Assembly (NCBI RefSeq): GCF_040045035.1
Contig: NZ_JBDZDS010000002.1
Coordinates: 1-64,000, forward strand
Origin: Pseudaminobacter sp040045035
GTDB taxonomy: Bacteria > Pseudomonadota > Alphaproteobacteria > Rhizobiales > Rhizobiaceae
Direction: 5' to 3'
DNA: 64,000 bases
Positions 25,335 through 35,622 of this stretch are shown here, piece after piece (position 1 is the stretch's first letter; every line of letters begins with the position of its first letter). The notes below the pieces were generated by a model that was not told the DNA's origin, did no database searches, and worked only from the letters and a program-made list of their open reading frames with translations. The position numbers were made by a program, and so were the translations under genes.

Positions 25335-28300
25335 TCAGGCGGCCTTTTCGACCAGCCGCGCCAACTGCGTCATGACCACAGCCGAACCGGCGAGGCGCTT
25401 TTCGGCGCTCGGCCAGTCGCGGATGAAGACCACGCTCTGGTCCGGCCGGATTTTGGCCAGCGATCCCTGCTCGCCGATGAATTTGACCAGGCCCGCCGGA
25501 TTGGAGAACTCGCGCTTGCGGAAGTGGATGACGATGCCCTTGGGTCCGGCATCCAACTTCTCGACATTGGCCTTGCGGCAGAGCGCCTTGATGAAGACGA
25601 TCTTCAACAGATGCTGGACCTCTTCCGGCAACGGGCCGAAGCGGTCGATCATCTCGGCGGCGAAAGCATCGATCTCTTCCGGTGAGTCGAGATCGGCCAG
25701 GCGCCGATAGAGCGCCAGCCTGAGCTGCAGGTCGGGCACATAGCCTTCGGGGATCATGACGGCCGTGCCGACGGTGATCTGCGGCGACCAGCCGCCGTCC
25801 AGCGCTTCGCCATCGCCCTTGATCTCGGCCACCGCCTCTTCCAGCATCTGCTGATAGAGCTCGAAGCCGACTTCCTTGATGTGGCCCGACTGTTCCTCGC
25901 CGAGCAGGTTGCCGGCGCCGCGGATGTCGAGGTCGTGGCTGGCGAGCTGGAAGCCAGCGCCCAGCGTATCGAGCGACTGCATCACCTTGAGGCGCCGGTC
26001 GGCGGTGTCGGTCAGCTTCTTGTTGGCCGGCAAGGTCATCAGCGCATAGGCGCGCAGCTTGGAACGGCCGACGCGGCCGCGCAGCTGGTAAAGCTGGGCG
26101 AGGCCGAACATGTCCGCCCGGTGCACGATCATCGTGTTGGCGGTCGGGATGTCGAGGCCGGATTCGACGATCGTGGTCGACAGGAGCACGTCGTACTGGC
26201 CGTCGTAGAAGGCATTCATGATGTCGTCGAGCTCGCCGGCCGGCATCTGGCCGTGGGCGGTCGCAATCTTCAGTTCGGGCACCGAGCCATGCAGGAAGTC
26301 GCGGATCTCCGAAAGGTCGGTGATGCGCGGCACGACATAAAAGCTCTGGCCGCCGCGATAGCGCTCGCGCAGCAGCGTCTCGCGCACCACGAGCGGGTCG
26401 AAGGGCGATATGAAGGTGCGCACCGCCATGCGGTCGACCGGCGGCGTGGCAATGAGCGAAAGCTCGCGCACGCCGGTGAGCGCCAGCTGCAGCGTGCGCG
26501 GGATCGGCGTTGCCGAGAGCGTCAGCACGTGCACGTCGCTCTTGAGTTCCTTCAGCCGCTCCTTGTGCTTGACGCCAAAGTGCTGCTCCTCGTCGATGAT
26601 GAGCAGGCCGAGGTTCTTGAAGGTGATCGTGTTGCCGAGAAGCGCGTGTGTGCCGACAACGATGTCGACCGTGCCTTCCGCGATCGCTTTCTTAGTCTCG
26701 GCGAGCTCCTTGGAGCCGACCATGCGCGAGGCCTGGCGTACCACCACCGGAAGCCCGGCGAAGCGCTGCGAAAAGGTTTTGAAATGCTGGCGGGCGAGCA
26801 GCGTGGTGGGCACCACGACCGCGACCTGGAAGCCTTCCATGGCGGCGAGAAACGCCGCGCGCAGCGCCACTTCCGTCTTGCCGAAGCCGACATCGCCGCA
26901 GACCAGGCGGTCCATAGGCTTGCCGGCCGAGAGATCGTCCATGACCGAATCAATGGCGCGCTGCTGGTCGTCCGTCTCCTCATAAGGGAAGCGGGCGGAG
27001 AACTCGCCATAGACACCATCCGGCGGGCTGATGACGGGGGCCGAGCGCATCTGGCGCTCCGCGGCGAGCTTTATCAGCTGGCCGGCCATGTCGAGCAGGC
27101 GACGCTTGAGCTTGGCCTTGCGCGCCTGCCAGGCACCGCCGCCTAGCTTGTCCAGCGTGGCTTCGGCCGAATCCGAGCCGTAGCGCGACAGAAGCTCGAT
27201 GTTTTCGACCGGCAGGAACAGGCGGTCATCGCCGGCATAGTGGATTTCGAGACAGTCGTGTGGCGCGCCGGCGGCCTCGATGGTGCGCAGGCCGACGAAG
27301 CGGCCGATGCCGTGGTCGGCATGGACGACGATGTCGCCAGCCGACAGCGCCGCGGCTTCCGCGATGAAATCGGAGGCACGCTTGCGCTTCTTGGAGCGGC
27401 GCACGAGGCGGTCGCCCAAAATGTCCTGCTCGGCGACGACGACGAGTTCGTCGGTCTCGAAGCCGGCTTCGAGCGGCAGCACGGAAAGACCGGCTTGTCC
27501 CGCGCTCAGCTTTTCGACATCGGCGAGTGTCGCGACGGGTTTGAGATTGCCGAGTTGGTGCTCGGTCAGGATCTGCGTCAGGCGATCGAGCGAGCCTTCC
27601 GTCCAGCCGGCGATGAGCACGCGCCGCTTGGCCGCGCGCAGGTCGCCGACATAATTCACGACCCGCTCGAAGACATTGACGTTCGGATCGGCGCGTTCGA
27701 GCTCGAAGCCGCGTGCGGGCTTGGAGCCGGCATGCAAGAGCTTGCGGCCGCCGGTTTCGGGCGTGTCGAAGGGCGTGAATTCCACCGCCATGCGGTCGGC
27801 AACGGCTGCCGCCACGTCGTCGGGCGACAGATACATCTCGGCCGGGGGAACCGGCTTGTAGGGCACCGCCTCTTTCAACACACCCGTCGTCGCCGGATGG
27901 CGGCGCGACTCGTAATAATCGAGGATCAGCGTGTGGCGTTCGCCCAACGCCTCGCGCGCCAGATGGTCGAACACGACCGGCGCGTCAGGCAGGTAATCGA
28001 AGATGGTTTCCAGCCGCTCGTAGTAGAAGGGCAGCCAGTGTTCCATGCCGGCAAAGCGGCGTCCCTCGCTGACCGCCGCATAGAGCCCGTCGTCGCGCGA
28101 AGGCGCGCCAAAGGCTTCGATATATTGGCGGCGGAAGCGGCTGATGGCTTCGGGTGTCAGCGCCACTTCGCTCATCGCCTGCATGGTCAGCGCATTGCGC
28201 TGGCCGGTGGTGCGCTGGGTGGCGACGTCGAAGGCGCGGATCGATTCCAGCGTGTCGCCGAAGAAGTCGAGCCGCAGCGCCTCATCGGCGCCCGGGGCGA

Positions 28301-28835
28301 ACAGGTCCAGAATGCCGCCGCGCACGGCGAATTCGCCGACCTCGCGCACGGTTGCGACGCGGTCGAAGCCGGAATTCTCCAGCCGCGCGATCAGCACGTT
28401 CATGTCGACCTGGTTGCCGGGCCGCGCATGGAAGGTCTGGGCCTCGATGGCGGAGGCCGGCGGCACGCGCTGCAGGAGCGCGTTGGCCGTGGTGAGGATG
28501 ACGGCGCGGTGCGGCTTCTTGGCCAGCGAAGCCATGGCGGCCATCGCGTCGAGACGGCGGGCTGCAGCGTCGGCACCCGGCGAGACGCGATCGTAGGGCA
28601 GGCAGTCCCAGGCCGGGAAATCCAGCACCGGCAGCTCCGGCGCGGCAAAGGCCAGCGCATCGGTTATCGCTGGCAGGCGCTGACCGTCGCGGGCGACGAA
28701 GATCACGGGGCCGTCGGGCGCGGCCTCGAGCGCAGCGGTGACGAGCGCGAAGGCCTCGTAGCCGTCGGCCACGCCATCGACGATGAACTGGCCGGTGCCG
28801 CTCTTCGGCAGGCCGATTTTCTTGATCAGGCTCAT
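25335..28835 (-). CDS. mfd: Transcription-repair coupling factor Mfd
   Basis: Mfd pushes stalled RNA polymerase off DNA lesions and calls in UvrA. The 1166-residue protein has the family layout: UvrB-like N-terminal part (to about 350), the RNA polymerase interaction domain (about 490-560, GDIVVHADHGIGRFVGL), the helicase motor with Walker A GDVGFGKTEVALRA and DEEQHFG, the TRG motif region (RGGQSFYVVPRI to HGQMPAGELD) and the C-terminal TRCF domain. ATG at 28835 lies one base after the sdhE stop, so the two are surely co-transcribed and perhaps coupled. Confidence 0.97.
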   Translation of the reverse strand: MSLIKKIGLPKSGTGQFIVDGVADGYEAFALVTAALEAAPDGPVIFVARDGQRLPAITDALAFAAPELPVLDFPAWDCLPYDRVSPGADAAARRLDAMAAMASLAKKPHRAVILTTANALLQRVPPASAIEAQTFHARPGNQVDMNVLIARLENSGFDRVATVREVGEFAVRGGILDLFAPGADEALRLDFFGDTLESIRAFDVATQRTTGQRNALTMQAMSEVALTPEAISRFRRQYIEAFGAPSRDDGLYAAVSEGRRFAGMEHWLPFYYERLETIFDYLPDAPVVFDHLAREALGERHTLILDYYESRRHPATTGVLKEAVPYKPVPPAEMYLSPDDVAAAVADRMAVEFTPFDTPETGGRKLLHAGSKPARGFELERADPNVNVFERVVNYVGDLRAAKRRVLIAGWTEGSLDRLTQILTEHQLGNLKPVATLADVEKLSAGQAGLSVLPLEAGFETDELVVVAEQDILGDRLVRRSKKRKRASDFIAEAAALSAGDIVVHADHGIGRFVGLRTIEAAGAPHDCLEIHYAGDDRLFLPVENIELLSRYGSDSAEATLDKLGGGAWQARKAKLKRRLLDMAGQLIKLAAERQMRSAPVISPPDGVYGEFSARFPYEETDDQQRAIDSVMDDLSAGKPMDRLVCGDVGFGKTEVALRAAFLAAMEGFQVAVVVPTTLLARQHFKTFSQRFAGLPVVVRQASRMVGSKELAETKKAIAEGTVDIVVGTHALLGNTITFKNLGLLIIDEEQHFGVKHKERLKELKSDVHVLTLSATPIPRTLQLALTGVRELSLIATPPVDRMAVRTFISPFDPLVVRETLLRERYRGGQSFYVVPRITDLSEIRDFLHGSVPELKIATAHGQMPAGELDDIMNAFYDGQYDVLLSTTIVESGLDIPTANTMIVHRADMFGLAQLYQLRGRVGRSKLRAYALMTLPANKKLTDTADRRLKVMQSLDTLGAGFQLASHDLDIRGAGNLLGEEQSGHIKEVGFELYQQMLEEAVAEIKGDGEALDGGWSPQITVGTAVMIPEGYVPDLQLRLALYRRLADLDSPEEIDAFAAEMIDRFGPLPEEVQHLLKIVFIKALCRKANVEKLDAGPKGIVIHFRKREFSNPAGLVKFIGEQGSLAKIRPDQSVVFIRDWPSAEKRLAGSAVVMTQLARLVEKAA

Positions 28836-28836
28836 C

Positions 28837-29124
28837 CTAGAAACTCATGGACAGGCGCTGGGCCAGTATCTTGCGGTAGATTGCAGTGTCTTGCGCTGCC
28901 GGAATGGCGCTCTCGCCGGTGAACCACGAAAGCAGGTCTGCGTCCTGCAGTTCCAGCAGCTTTTCGTATTCGTCGAGTTCGGCGTCGGACAGCTCGTGGA
29001 TGGTGGTGTCGGCGAAAGTGCCGAGAATCAGATCCATCTCGCGCATGCCGCGGTGCCAGGATCGGAACAGCAGCTTGCGGCGGCGCGTGTCGAGTCCCTC
29101 ACTTGATCGCGTCGTGCCTGTCAT
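28837..29124 (-). CDS. sdhE: Succinate dehydrogenase assembly factor SdhE (Sdh5-like)
   Basis: A small protein (95 residues from the ATG at 29124) that helps attach FAD covalently to the succinate dehydrogenase flavoprotein. The family signature RSWHRGMREMDLILGTFAD, which includes the essential RGxxE, is exact. An ATG at 29133 would add three residues and is equally possible. It directly precedes mfd with a one-base gap and lies back to back with recG, an arrangement I recall as common in Rhizobiales. Confidence 0.93.
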   Translation of the reverse strand: MTGTTRSSEGLDTRRRKLLFRSWHRGMREMDLILGTFADTTIHELSDAELDEYEKLLELQDADLLSWFTGESAIPAAQDTAIYRKILAQRLSMSF

Positions 29125-29217
29125 CTTCCACATCCTGATTGCCGAGCGGCGCATATAGCGTGGATGACGCGGCCTGTCAGCCTTGCACATGGTCGCGCGG
29201 CGCATAAGCTGCCAAAC

Positions 29218-31326
29218 ATGCGCCCTTCCCTCCTCGACCCGTTGTTCGTGCCGATCACCTCGCTTGCCGGCGTGGGACCGAAAATAGCCGACCTGATCGC
29301 CAAGGTCGTGCCCGCCGACCTGAGCGACCGGCCGGCGCGCGCGGCCGATCTCGTCTTTACGCTGCCCAATTCGGTGATCGACCGGCGCAACCGGCCGGGC
29401 ATCGCGCTCGCGCCATCCGGCGCCATCGTGACGCTGGAGGTGACGGTGGACCGGCACATGCCGCCGCCGCGCGGCAACAAGTCGGTGCCCTACCGGGTCT
29501 ATGCCTTCGACGACACGGGCGAAATCGCGCTGACCTTTTTCCACGCCAACGCCTCGTGGCTGGAGCGTGCGCTACCGGTGGGCGAGGAAGTGATCGTGAG
29601 CGGCCGAATGGAGTGGTTCAACGGCCGCCCGAGCATGGTGCATCCCGATCATATCGCGCGAAAGGCGGAAGCCGGCAGCCTGCCGCTGGTCGAGCCGGTC
29701 TATCCTCTCACCGCAGGCCTGTCGCCAAAGGTGCTGCGTCGCGCCATCGGCCAGGCTCTGGAGCGGGCGCCGGAACTGCCGGAATGGCAGGACGCCGACG
29801 TGATGCGCCGGCAGACGTTTCCGGCGATGCGCGACGCGCTGCAGCGCATTCACAACCCGGCGGACCCGCTCGACGTTTCGCCCGACAGCGCGGCGTGGCG
29901 CCGGCTCGCCTATGACGAGTTTCTGGCCGGGCAGATTTCGCTGGCGCTGGTGCGGGCCACCGTGCGCAAGCTTTCTGGCCGGCCGCTCACCGGCGACGGC
30001 AGGCTGATCGCGGCGCTGAGAAAAGCCCTGCCCTATGAGCTGACGCGCTCGCAGACGCTGGCGCTGGCCGAGATCGACGCAGACCTTCAAAAGCCGGAGC
30101 GCATGCTGCGCCTGCTGCAAGGCGATGTCGGCTCGGGCAAAACGGTCGTGGCGCTGCTTTCCATGGCTCGCGCTGTGGAAGCTGGCGGACAGGCGGCGCT
30201 GATGGCACCTACCGAAATCCTCGCCCGCCAGCATTTTTCGTCCATTGCGCCGCTCGCGGAAAGGGTCGGCTTGCGGATTGGGGTCCTCACCGGCCGCGAA
30301 AAGGGCCGCGAGCGCGCCGATATCCTGGCCGGGCTTGAGAATGGCGAGATCAATATCGTCGTCGGCACGCATGCGCTGTTCCAGGAGACGGTGCAGTTTC
30401 GCGACCTGGCGCTTGCCGTAATCGACGAGCAGCATCGCTTCGGCGTGCACCAGCGGCTTGCGATGACTGCCAAGGGCGACGCACCGGACATGTTGGTGAT
30501 GACGGCAACGCCCATCCCGCGCACGCTGGTGCTGACGGCCTTCGGCGACATGGACGTGTCGCGACTGACCGAAAAGCCGGCGGGCCGCCAGCCGATCCGC
30601 ACCGTCACCTTGCCATTCGATCGCCTCAACGAACTGGTCGGGCGCATGCGCGACGCCGTAGCGGAGGGCCAGAAAGTCTATTGGATCTGTCCGCTCGTGG
30701 AGGAGTCCGAAGAAGTCGAGCTGATGTCGGCCGAAGAGCGCTTTGCTTCGCTAAAACCAGTTTTCGGCGACAGGATCGGCCTCGTCCACGGGCGCATGAA
30801 GGGCGCGGAGAAGGACGAGGCCATGCGCGCCTTCAAGGAAGGCGAAACGCGCATCCTGATCGCCACAACTGTCATCGAGGTGGGCGTCGATGTGCCCGAC
30901 GCCACGATCATAGTCATCGAACATGCCGAGCGTTTTGGGCTTGCGCAGCTTCACCAGCTGCGCGGACGTGTCGGGCGCGGCTCCAAGGCCTCGACCTGCG
31001 TGCTGCTCTACAAGGACCCGCTGGGGGAAACCGCAAAGCGCCGGCTTTCCGTCATGCGCGAGACCGAAGACGGTTTCCGCATCGCCGAGGAAGACCTGAA
31101 GCTGCGCGGCGAAGGCGAACTTTTGGGCACTCGCCAGTCAGGCACGCCTGGGTTCCAGGTCGCACGCATCGAGGCCCATGCTGACCTGCTCGAGATCGCG
31201 CGCGACGATGCACGCCTGCTGCTGACGCGAGACCCGGAGCTGAAGACCGAGCGCGGGAAAGCGGTGCGGACGCTGCTCTATTTGTTCGGCCGCGACGAGG
31301 CGGTGCGGCTCCTGCGTGCCGGCTGA
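29218..31326 (+). CDS. recG: ATP-dependent DNA helicase RecG
   Basis: RecG remodels stalled replication forks and branch-migrates Holliday junctions. The protein (702 residues from ATG 29218) has the N-terminal wedge/OB domain (about 60-160), then helicase domain 1 with Walker A GDVGSGKTVVALL and DEQHRFGVHQR, helicase domain 2 with HGRMKGAEKDEAMRAFKEGE and QLRGRVGRGSKAST, and the C-terminal hook region. An upstream ATG at 29164 would add 18 residues that are not typical of the family. Its last 49 bases overlap the 3' end of the convergent DUF502 gene. Confidence 0.96.
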   Translation: MRPSLLDPLFVPITSLAGVGPKIADLIAKVVPADLSDRPARAADLVFTLPNSVIDRRNRPGIALAPSGAIVTLEVTVDRHMPPPRGNKSVPYRVYAFDDTGEIALTFFHANASWLERALPVGEEVIVSGRMEWFNGRPSMVHPDHIARKAEAGSLPLVEPVYPLTAGLSPKVLRRAIGQALERAPELPEWQDADVMRRQTFPAMRDALQRIHNPADPLDVSPDSAAWRRLAYDEFLAGQISLALVRATVRKLSGRPLTGDGRLIAALRKALPYELTRSQTLALAEIDADLQKPERMLRLLQGDVGSGKTVVALLSMARAVEAGGQAALMAPTEILARQHFSSIAPLAERVGLRIGVLTGREKGRERADILAGLENGEINIVVGTHALFQETVQFRDLALAVIDEQHRFGVHQRLAMTAKGDAPDMLVMTATPIPRTLVLTAFGDMDVSRLTEKPAGRQPIRTVTLPFDRLNELVGRMRDAVAEGQKVYWICPLVEESEEVELMSAEERFASLKPVFGDRIGLVHGRMKGAEKDEAMRAFKEGETRILIATTVIEVGVDVPDATIIVIEHAERFGLAQLHQLRGRVGRGSKASTCVLLYKDPLGETAKRRLSVMRETEDGFRIAEEDLKLRGEGELLGTRQSGTPGFQVARIEAHADLLEIARDDARLLLTRDPELKTERGKAVRTLLYLFGRDEAVRLLRAG

Positions 31327-32039
31327 GCGGCCTCGAGCTGTGTCGGATTGCCGAGTTGCTCCAGGGCCGGCGCAGCCCTTCCCTTGGCGATCTTCTTCTT
31401 CGCCTCGGGCGCGACGAGGCCGGCCGAGACGATGAGCTTGGCGCCGTCCTCTATGCTCATGTCGAGCAGGACGATCTCGGACCTGCGCACATACATCAAG
31501 AAGCCGGTGGTGGGGTTGGGCGTGCAGGGCATGAACACACCAATCAGCGGGTCCTCCGCGTCGCCATCGAGTTTTTCGTTGATTTCCGTGCGCTTGTCGC
31601 CGGCCACGAAGACGAGCGACCAGACGCCCTTGCGCGGGTATTCGACCAACCCGACGGTGCGGAACATCTCGTTCTTGTTCGACAGGGCCGTCTCGAAAAT
31701 CTGCTTGAGCGCCTTGTAGATGCTGCGCACCAGCGGCATGCGGTCGAGAATGCGCTCGCCCAGCGATATCACCGTGCGGCCGATGATGTTGGCGGTGAGG
31801 AAGCCGATCAGCGTGATCAGCACCAGCGCCACGATGAGGCCAAACCCGGGTACCCTGACCGAGAGATAGGTGTCGGGGTTGTAGTCGGCCGGAATGTAGG
31901 GTTTTACCCAGGAATCGACCCAGCCGATGAACGACCAGGCGATATAGGCGGTAATCGCCAGCGGCGCGCAGACAACGAAGCCGGTCAGGAAATAATTCCT
32001 CAACCGGGTCATCGCCGAGGACTTGTGCGTATCAGACAT
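31278..32039 (-). CDS. DUF502 membrane protein
   Basis: A 253-residue protein of the DUF502 family, function unknown. Two hydrophobic segments (about residues 15-37 and 65-90) are followed by a conserved soluble part: PLVRSIYKALKQIFETAL, GLVEYPRKGVWSLVFVAGD and PCTPNPTTGFLMYVRRSEI. The C-terminal 35 residues are basic and low in conservation, and it is here that the gene overlaps recG tail to tail. A relative in plants (COV1) affects vascular patterning, which says nothing certain about the bacterial role. Confidence 0.9.
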   Translation of the reverse strand: MSDTHKSSAMTRLRNYFLTGFVVCAPLAITAYIAWSFIGWVDSWVKPYIPADYNPDTYLSVRVPGFGLIVALVLITLIGFLTANIIGRTVISLGERILDRMPLVRSIYKALKQIFETALSNKNEMFRTVGLVEYPRKGVWSLVFVAGDKRTEINEKLDGDAEDPLIGVFMPCTPNPTTGFLMYVRRSEIVLLDMSIEDGAKLIVSAGLVAPEAKKKIAKGRAAPALEQLGNPTQLEAAQPARRSRTASSRPNK

Positions 32040-32121
32040 GCTTCACCCGCCGCGCTGTTTGCAGCGCAACATTAGTGAAGCACACCGTCCTTTGGAACAG
32101 CGAAATTGGCCGAGCGGCCGC

Positions 32122-33945
32122 TTATTCGACCGTCACGGACTTGGCGAGGTTGCGCGGCTGGTCGACATCGGTGCCCATGAACACGGCGGTGAAATAGGCC
32201 AGCATCTGGATCGGCAGCGCATAGACGATGGGCGTGATGATCTCCGGCACATCCGGCAGCACGATCGTCTCCATCGTGTTTACCGAGGCCTGCTCGGCAC
32301 CCTTGCGGTCGGTGATCAGGATGATCTTGCCGCCGCGCGCGGCCACTTCCTGCATGTTCGAAACGGTCTTTTCGAAGATGCGGTCGTGCGGGGCGATGAC
32401 GATAACCGGCATGTTCTCGTCAATCAGCGCAATCGGCCCATGCTTCAGTTCGCCCGCGGCATAGCCTTCGGCATGAATGTAGGAAATTTCCTTGAGTTTT
32501 AGCGCGCCTTCCATGGCGAGCGGGAAGTTGGTGTCGCGGCCGAGATAGAGCACATGGCGATAGTGCGAGAGCTCGCGCGCGACCTTCTCGATCTGCTCGT
32601 CGAGCTTCAGGACCTGGTTAGCGTAACGCGGCGCTTCGGAGAGCGCGCGGATAAGAACCTTTTCCGTCTCGGTCGAGATGGTGCCGCGCGCCACGCCTGC
32701 GCGCACGGCAAGCGAGGCGAGCACCGAAAGCTGGCAGGTGAAGGCCTTGGTCGAGGCAACGCCGATCTCGGGGCCGGCAAGCGTCGGCAGCACGACGTCG
32801 GATTCGCGTGCAATGGTCGATTCGCGGACATTGACGATGGCGCCGATCGGCACGCCTGCCTTGCGGCAGTAACGCAACGAGGCCAGCGTGTCGGCGGTTT
32901 CCCCCGATTGCGAGATGAACAGCGCGGCGCTGTTCTTCGAGATCGGCATTTCGCGGTAGCGGAACTCGGAGGCGATATCGATGTCCACCGGCAGCCGCGC
33001 GATGCGCTCGAACCAGTATTTGCCGATGAGGCCGCTGAGATAGGCGGTGCCGCAAGCCGACAGCGCCAGCCGGTCGATCTTGGCGAAGTCGAACGGCAGG
33101 TCGAGCGGCTTGGAGATGCCGGCGGTGAAATCCACATAGTTGGCGAGCGTGTGGGAGATGACCTCCGGCTGCTCGTGGATTTCCTTTTCCATGAAATGGC
33201 GGCGGTTGCCCTTGTCGACCATGAAGCTGGTGCTGAGCGACTGCTGCCGCTTGCGCTCGACGGGCTGGCCTTCGATGTCGAAGATGTTGAACGAATCCCG
33301 GCGCACCACCGCCCAATCGCCATCTTCCAGATAGGTGATGGAATTGGTGAAGGGCGCCAGCGCAATGGCGTCGGAGCCGAGGAACATCTCGCCCTCGCCA
33401 TGGCCGACGGCCAGCGGCGGGCCGTTGCGGGCGCCGACGATGAGGTTTTCATCGCCGCGGAACATGATTGCGAGCGCGAATGCGCCCTCAAGGCGCTTCA
33501 GCGCCGCATGTGCGGCCGCAACCGGATCGGCGCCGTGCTTGAGTTCGCGCGAGACGAGGTGGGCAACCACCTCGGTGTCGGTCTGCGATGTAAATTCGTA
33601 GCCGTCCGCAGTAAGTTCCGCTCGCAGTTCGGCAAAGTTCTCGATGATTCCGTTGTGAACCACCGCAACGTCGTTGGAGAAATGCGGATGGGCGTTGGTT
33701 TCATTGGGAACGCCGTGGGTCGCCCAGCGCGTATGGCCGATGCCGATATTGCCGTCGAGCGGCTCGGCCTTCAGGCGTTTCTCGAGATTGATCAGCTTGC
33801 CCTCGGCGCGTCGGCGCGCGAGCCGGCCGCGTTCGATGGTGGCAACGCCGGCCGAATCATAGCCGCGATATTCGAGCCGCTTCAGGGCATCAACGATTAG
33901 TGGCGCCACGGCCGTCTGGCCGACAATAGCAACGATTCCGCACAT
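32122..33945 (-). CDS. glmS: Glutamine-fructose-6-phosphate aminotransferase (isomerizing)
   Basis: GlmS makes glucosamine-6-phosphate from fructose-6-phosphate and glutamine, the first step to UDP-GlcNAc for peptidoglycan and lipid A. The 607-residue protein begins Met-Cys-Gly-Ile, the cysteine being the nucleophile of the class II glutaminase domain (1-230), followed by two SIS sugar-isomerase domains (about 280-600) with ISQSGETADTLASLR and the C-terminal end RNLAKSVTVE. It follows glmU on the same strand after 162 bases; I saw no ribozyme or clear terminator between them. Confidence 0.97.
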   Translation of the reverse strand: MCGIVAIVGQTAVAPLIVDALKRLEYRGYDSAGVATIERGRLARRRAEGKLINLEKRLKAEPLDGNIGIGHTRWATHGVPNETNAHPHFSNDVAVVHNGIIENFAELRAELTADGYEFTSQTDTEVVAHLVSRELKHGADPVAAAHAALKRLEGAFALAIMFRGDENLIVGARNGPPLAVGHGEGEMFLGSDAIALAPFTNSITYLEDGDWAVVRRDSFNIFDIEGQPVERKRQQSLSTSFMVDKGNRRHFMEKEIHEQPEVISHTLANYVDFTAGISKPLDLPFDFAKIDRLALSACGTAYLSGLIGKYWFERIARLPVDIDIASEFRYREMPISKNSAALFISQSGETADTLASLRYCRKAGVPIGAIVNVRESTIARESDVVLPTLAGPEIGVASTKAFTCQLSVLASLAVRAGVARGTISTETEKVLIRALSEAPRYANQVLKLDEQIEKVARELSHYRHVLYLGRDTNFPLAMEGALKLKEISYIHAEGYAAGELKHGPIALIDENMPVIVIAPHDRIFEKTVSNMQEVAARGGKIILITDRKGAEQASVNTMETIVLPDVPEIITPIVYALPIQMLAYFTAVFMGTDVDQPRNLAKSVTVE

Positions 33946-34107
33946 CTTCGTTCGGCCCCCGATTCCCGTGAAATTGCCCTCTGGCTATCTATTGGTTGCG
34001 GCCAAAGGGCGGAAGTCACATTGCATTTCATTTCATGACAGCCGAAAAGGCTGCAAAAACAGACCCATGCAGCCTGCACCGGCTGTAGGATGATAAGTCC
34101 AAAGCCG

Positions 34108-35457
34108 TTACTTCTTTGCTGCGCTCGCCCGCCTTTCGCGCAGTTCCCGCGCCTTGTCCGGCAGTATCTTCTGCCGGGCCCTGCCGAAGGCGAGAGCATC
34201 GTCGGGCACGCTTTCGGTGACGACGCTGCCAGAGGCGACATAGGCCCGCTCGCCGATGGAGATCGGAGCCACCAGCGACGAGTTGGAGCCAATGAAGGCG
34301 CCGGCACCGATATCAGTAAAGAACTTCGAATAGCCGTCATAGTTGCATGTGATCGTACCGGCGCCGATATTCGCGCCTGCGCCGACGCGTGCGTCGCCGA
34401 TATAGGTCAGATGATTGACCTTGGCGCCCACCTCGACGGTGGCCTTCTTGATCTCGCAGAAGTTGCCGACCTTGGCCTTTTCCCTGAGGTCGGTGCCCGG
34501 CCGCAGGCGCGCGAAGGGGCCGATTTCGGCGCGCGGCCCGATGCTGGCGCCCTCAATATGCGAGAAGGCATGGATGATGGCGCCGCTCGCGACCGTTACG
34601 CCCGTGCCGAAATAGACATTCGGTTCGATGAGCACGTCGGGCTCAATCAGCGTGTCGTGCGAGAAGAATACCGTTTCGGGCGCGAGCATGGTGACGCCGG
34701 AGAGCATGACTTCGCGACGCTTGCGGTCCTGCCAGATCGTCTCGGCCTGGGCGAGTTCGGCGCGGTTGTTGATACCGAGCGCATTCTCGAAGCTGGCCTC
34801 AGTGGCAACGATCTGCAGCCCCGCCTCGCGGCCAATCTCGACGATGTCGGTGAGATAGTACTCGCCCTTGGCGTTGTCGTTGCGAACGGCGTCGAGCAGC
34901 GCCAGCGCATGCCTGCCGGAAATGGCCATCAGGCCACTGTTGCAGAAGGTGATCTTGCGTTCTTCGTCGGTGCAATCCTTTTCCTCGCGGATCGCCTGCA
35001 GGGCGCCACTCCGCTCGATCAGGCGGCCATAGCCGGTGGGCTTGTCGGTCCGAAAGCCGAGCACGACGACGGCAGCGCCTTCAGCCAACCTTTCACGGGC
35101 CTGCAGGAGCGCTTCGGGATCGATCAGCGGCGTGTCGCCGAACATGACGAGGATATCGTCATAGCCGCGCGTGAGCGCCGGCCGGGCCGATAGCACGGCG
35201 TGGGCGGTGCCCAGCCGCTCTCCCTGGACGAATGTTTCGGCGCCGGGCGCGAAGGTCGTCGCCGACTCGCGCATCTGTTCGGCGCCATAGCCAATAACAA
35301 GGGCTAGATCGCCGCCGCCCGCCTCGGTTGCGGCTTTAGCGACATGGGCGACCATGGGCAGGCCGGCAATTTTATGGAGCACCTTGGGCAGCGCGCTCTT
35401 CATGCGCGTGCCTTCGCCGGCAGCGAGGATAATCGACAGGCAGGAACGTGCGGTCAT
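34108..35457 (-). CDS. glmU: Bifunctional UDP-GlcNAc pyrophosphorylase / GlcN-1-P acetyltransferase
   Basis: GlmU carries out the last two steps to UDP-GlcNAc. The N-terminal uridyltransferase (1-225) has LAAGEGTRMKSALPKVLH and MFGDTPLI. The C-terminal half is a left-handed beta helix acetyltransferase (about 240-430) made of hexapeptide repeats, with NIGAGTITCNYDGYSK at the active site. The 449-residue length is normal. It lies just upstream of glmS on the same strand, so the two UDP-GlcNAc genes may share a transcript. A short hairpin at 34070-34085 after the stop lacks an adjacent T-run and is not called. Confidence 0.96.
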   Translation of the reverse strand: MTARSCLSIILAAGEGTRMKSALPKVLHKIAGLPMVAHVAKAATEAGGGDLALVIGYGAEQMRESATTFAPGAETFVQGERLGTAHAVLSARPALTRGYDDILVMFGDTPLIDPEALLQARERLAEGAAVVVLGFRTDKPTGYGRLIERSGALQAIREEKDCTDEERKITFCNSGLMAISGRHALALLDAVRNDNAKGEYYLTDIVEIGREAGLQIVATEASFENALGINNRAELAQAETIWQDRKRREVMLSGVTMLAPETVFFSHDTLIEPDVLIEPNVYFGTGVTVASGAIIHAFSHIEGASIGPRAEIGPFARLRPGTDLREKAKVGNFCEIKKATVEVGAKVNHLTYIGDARVGAGANIGAGTITCNYDGYSKFFTDIGAGAFIGSNSSLVAPISIGERAYVASGSVVTESVPDDALAFGRARQKILPDKARELRERRASAAKK

Positions 35458-35622
35458 GGCGTATTCCGGAAGCGAAAGGAAAAACTCGGCACAGTTCTAG
35501 AGCACGAAGTTTAACAATACGAAAGATATTTACTGCTCTGACAGGTAACGCTCTGCAACGGATTGTGACGGCCAAGAGCGCGCATCTCAGCCGCAAAAAC
35601 GCACTCCAGAAGATGGCGGAAG

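Noticed and set aside
34038..34085. Terminator-like hairpins between glmU and glmS
   Set aside because: Short stems (CAGCC/GGCTG and AGCC/GGCT) without a T-run directly after them on the minus strand.
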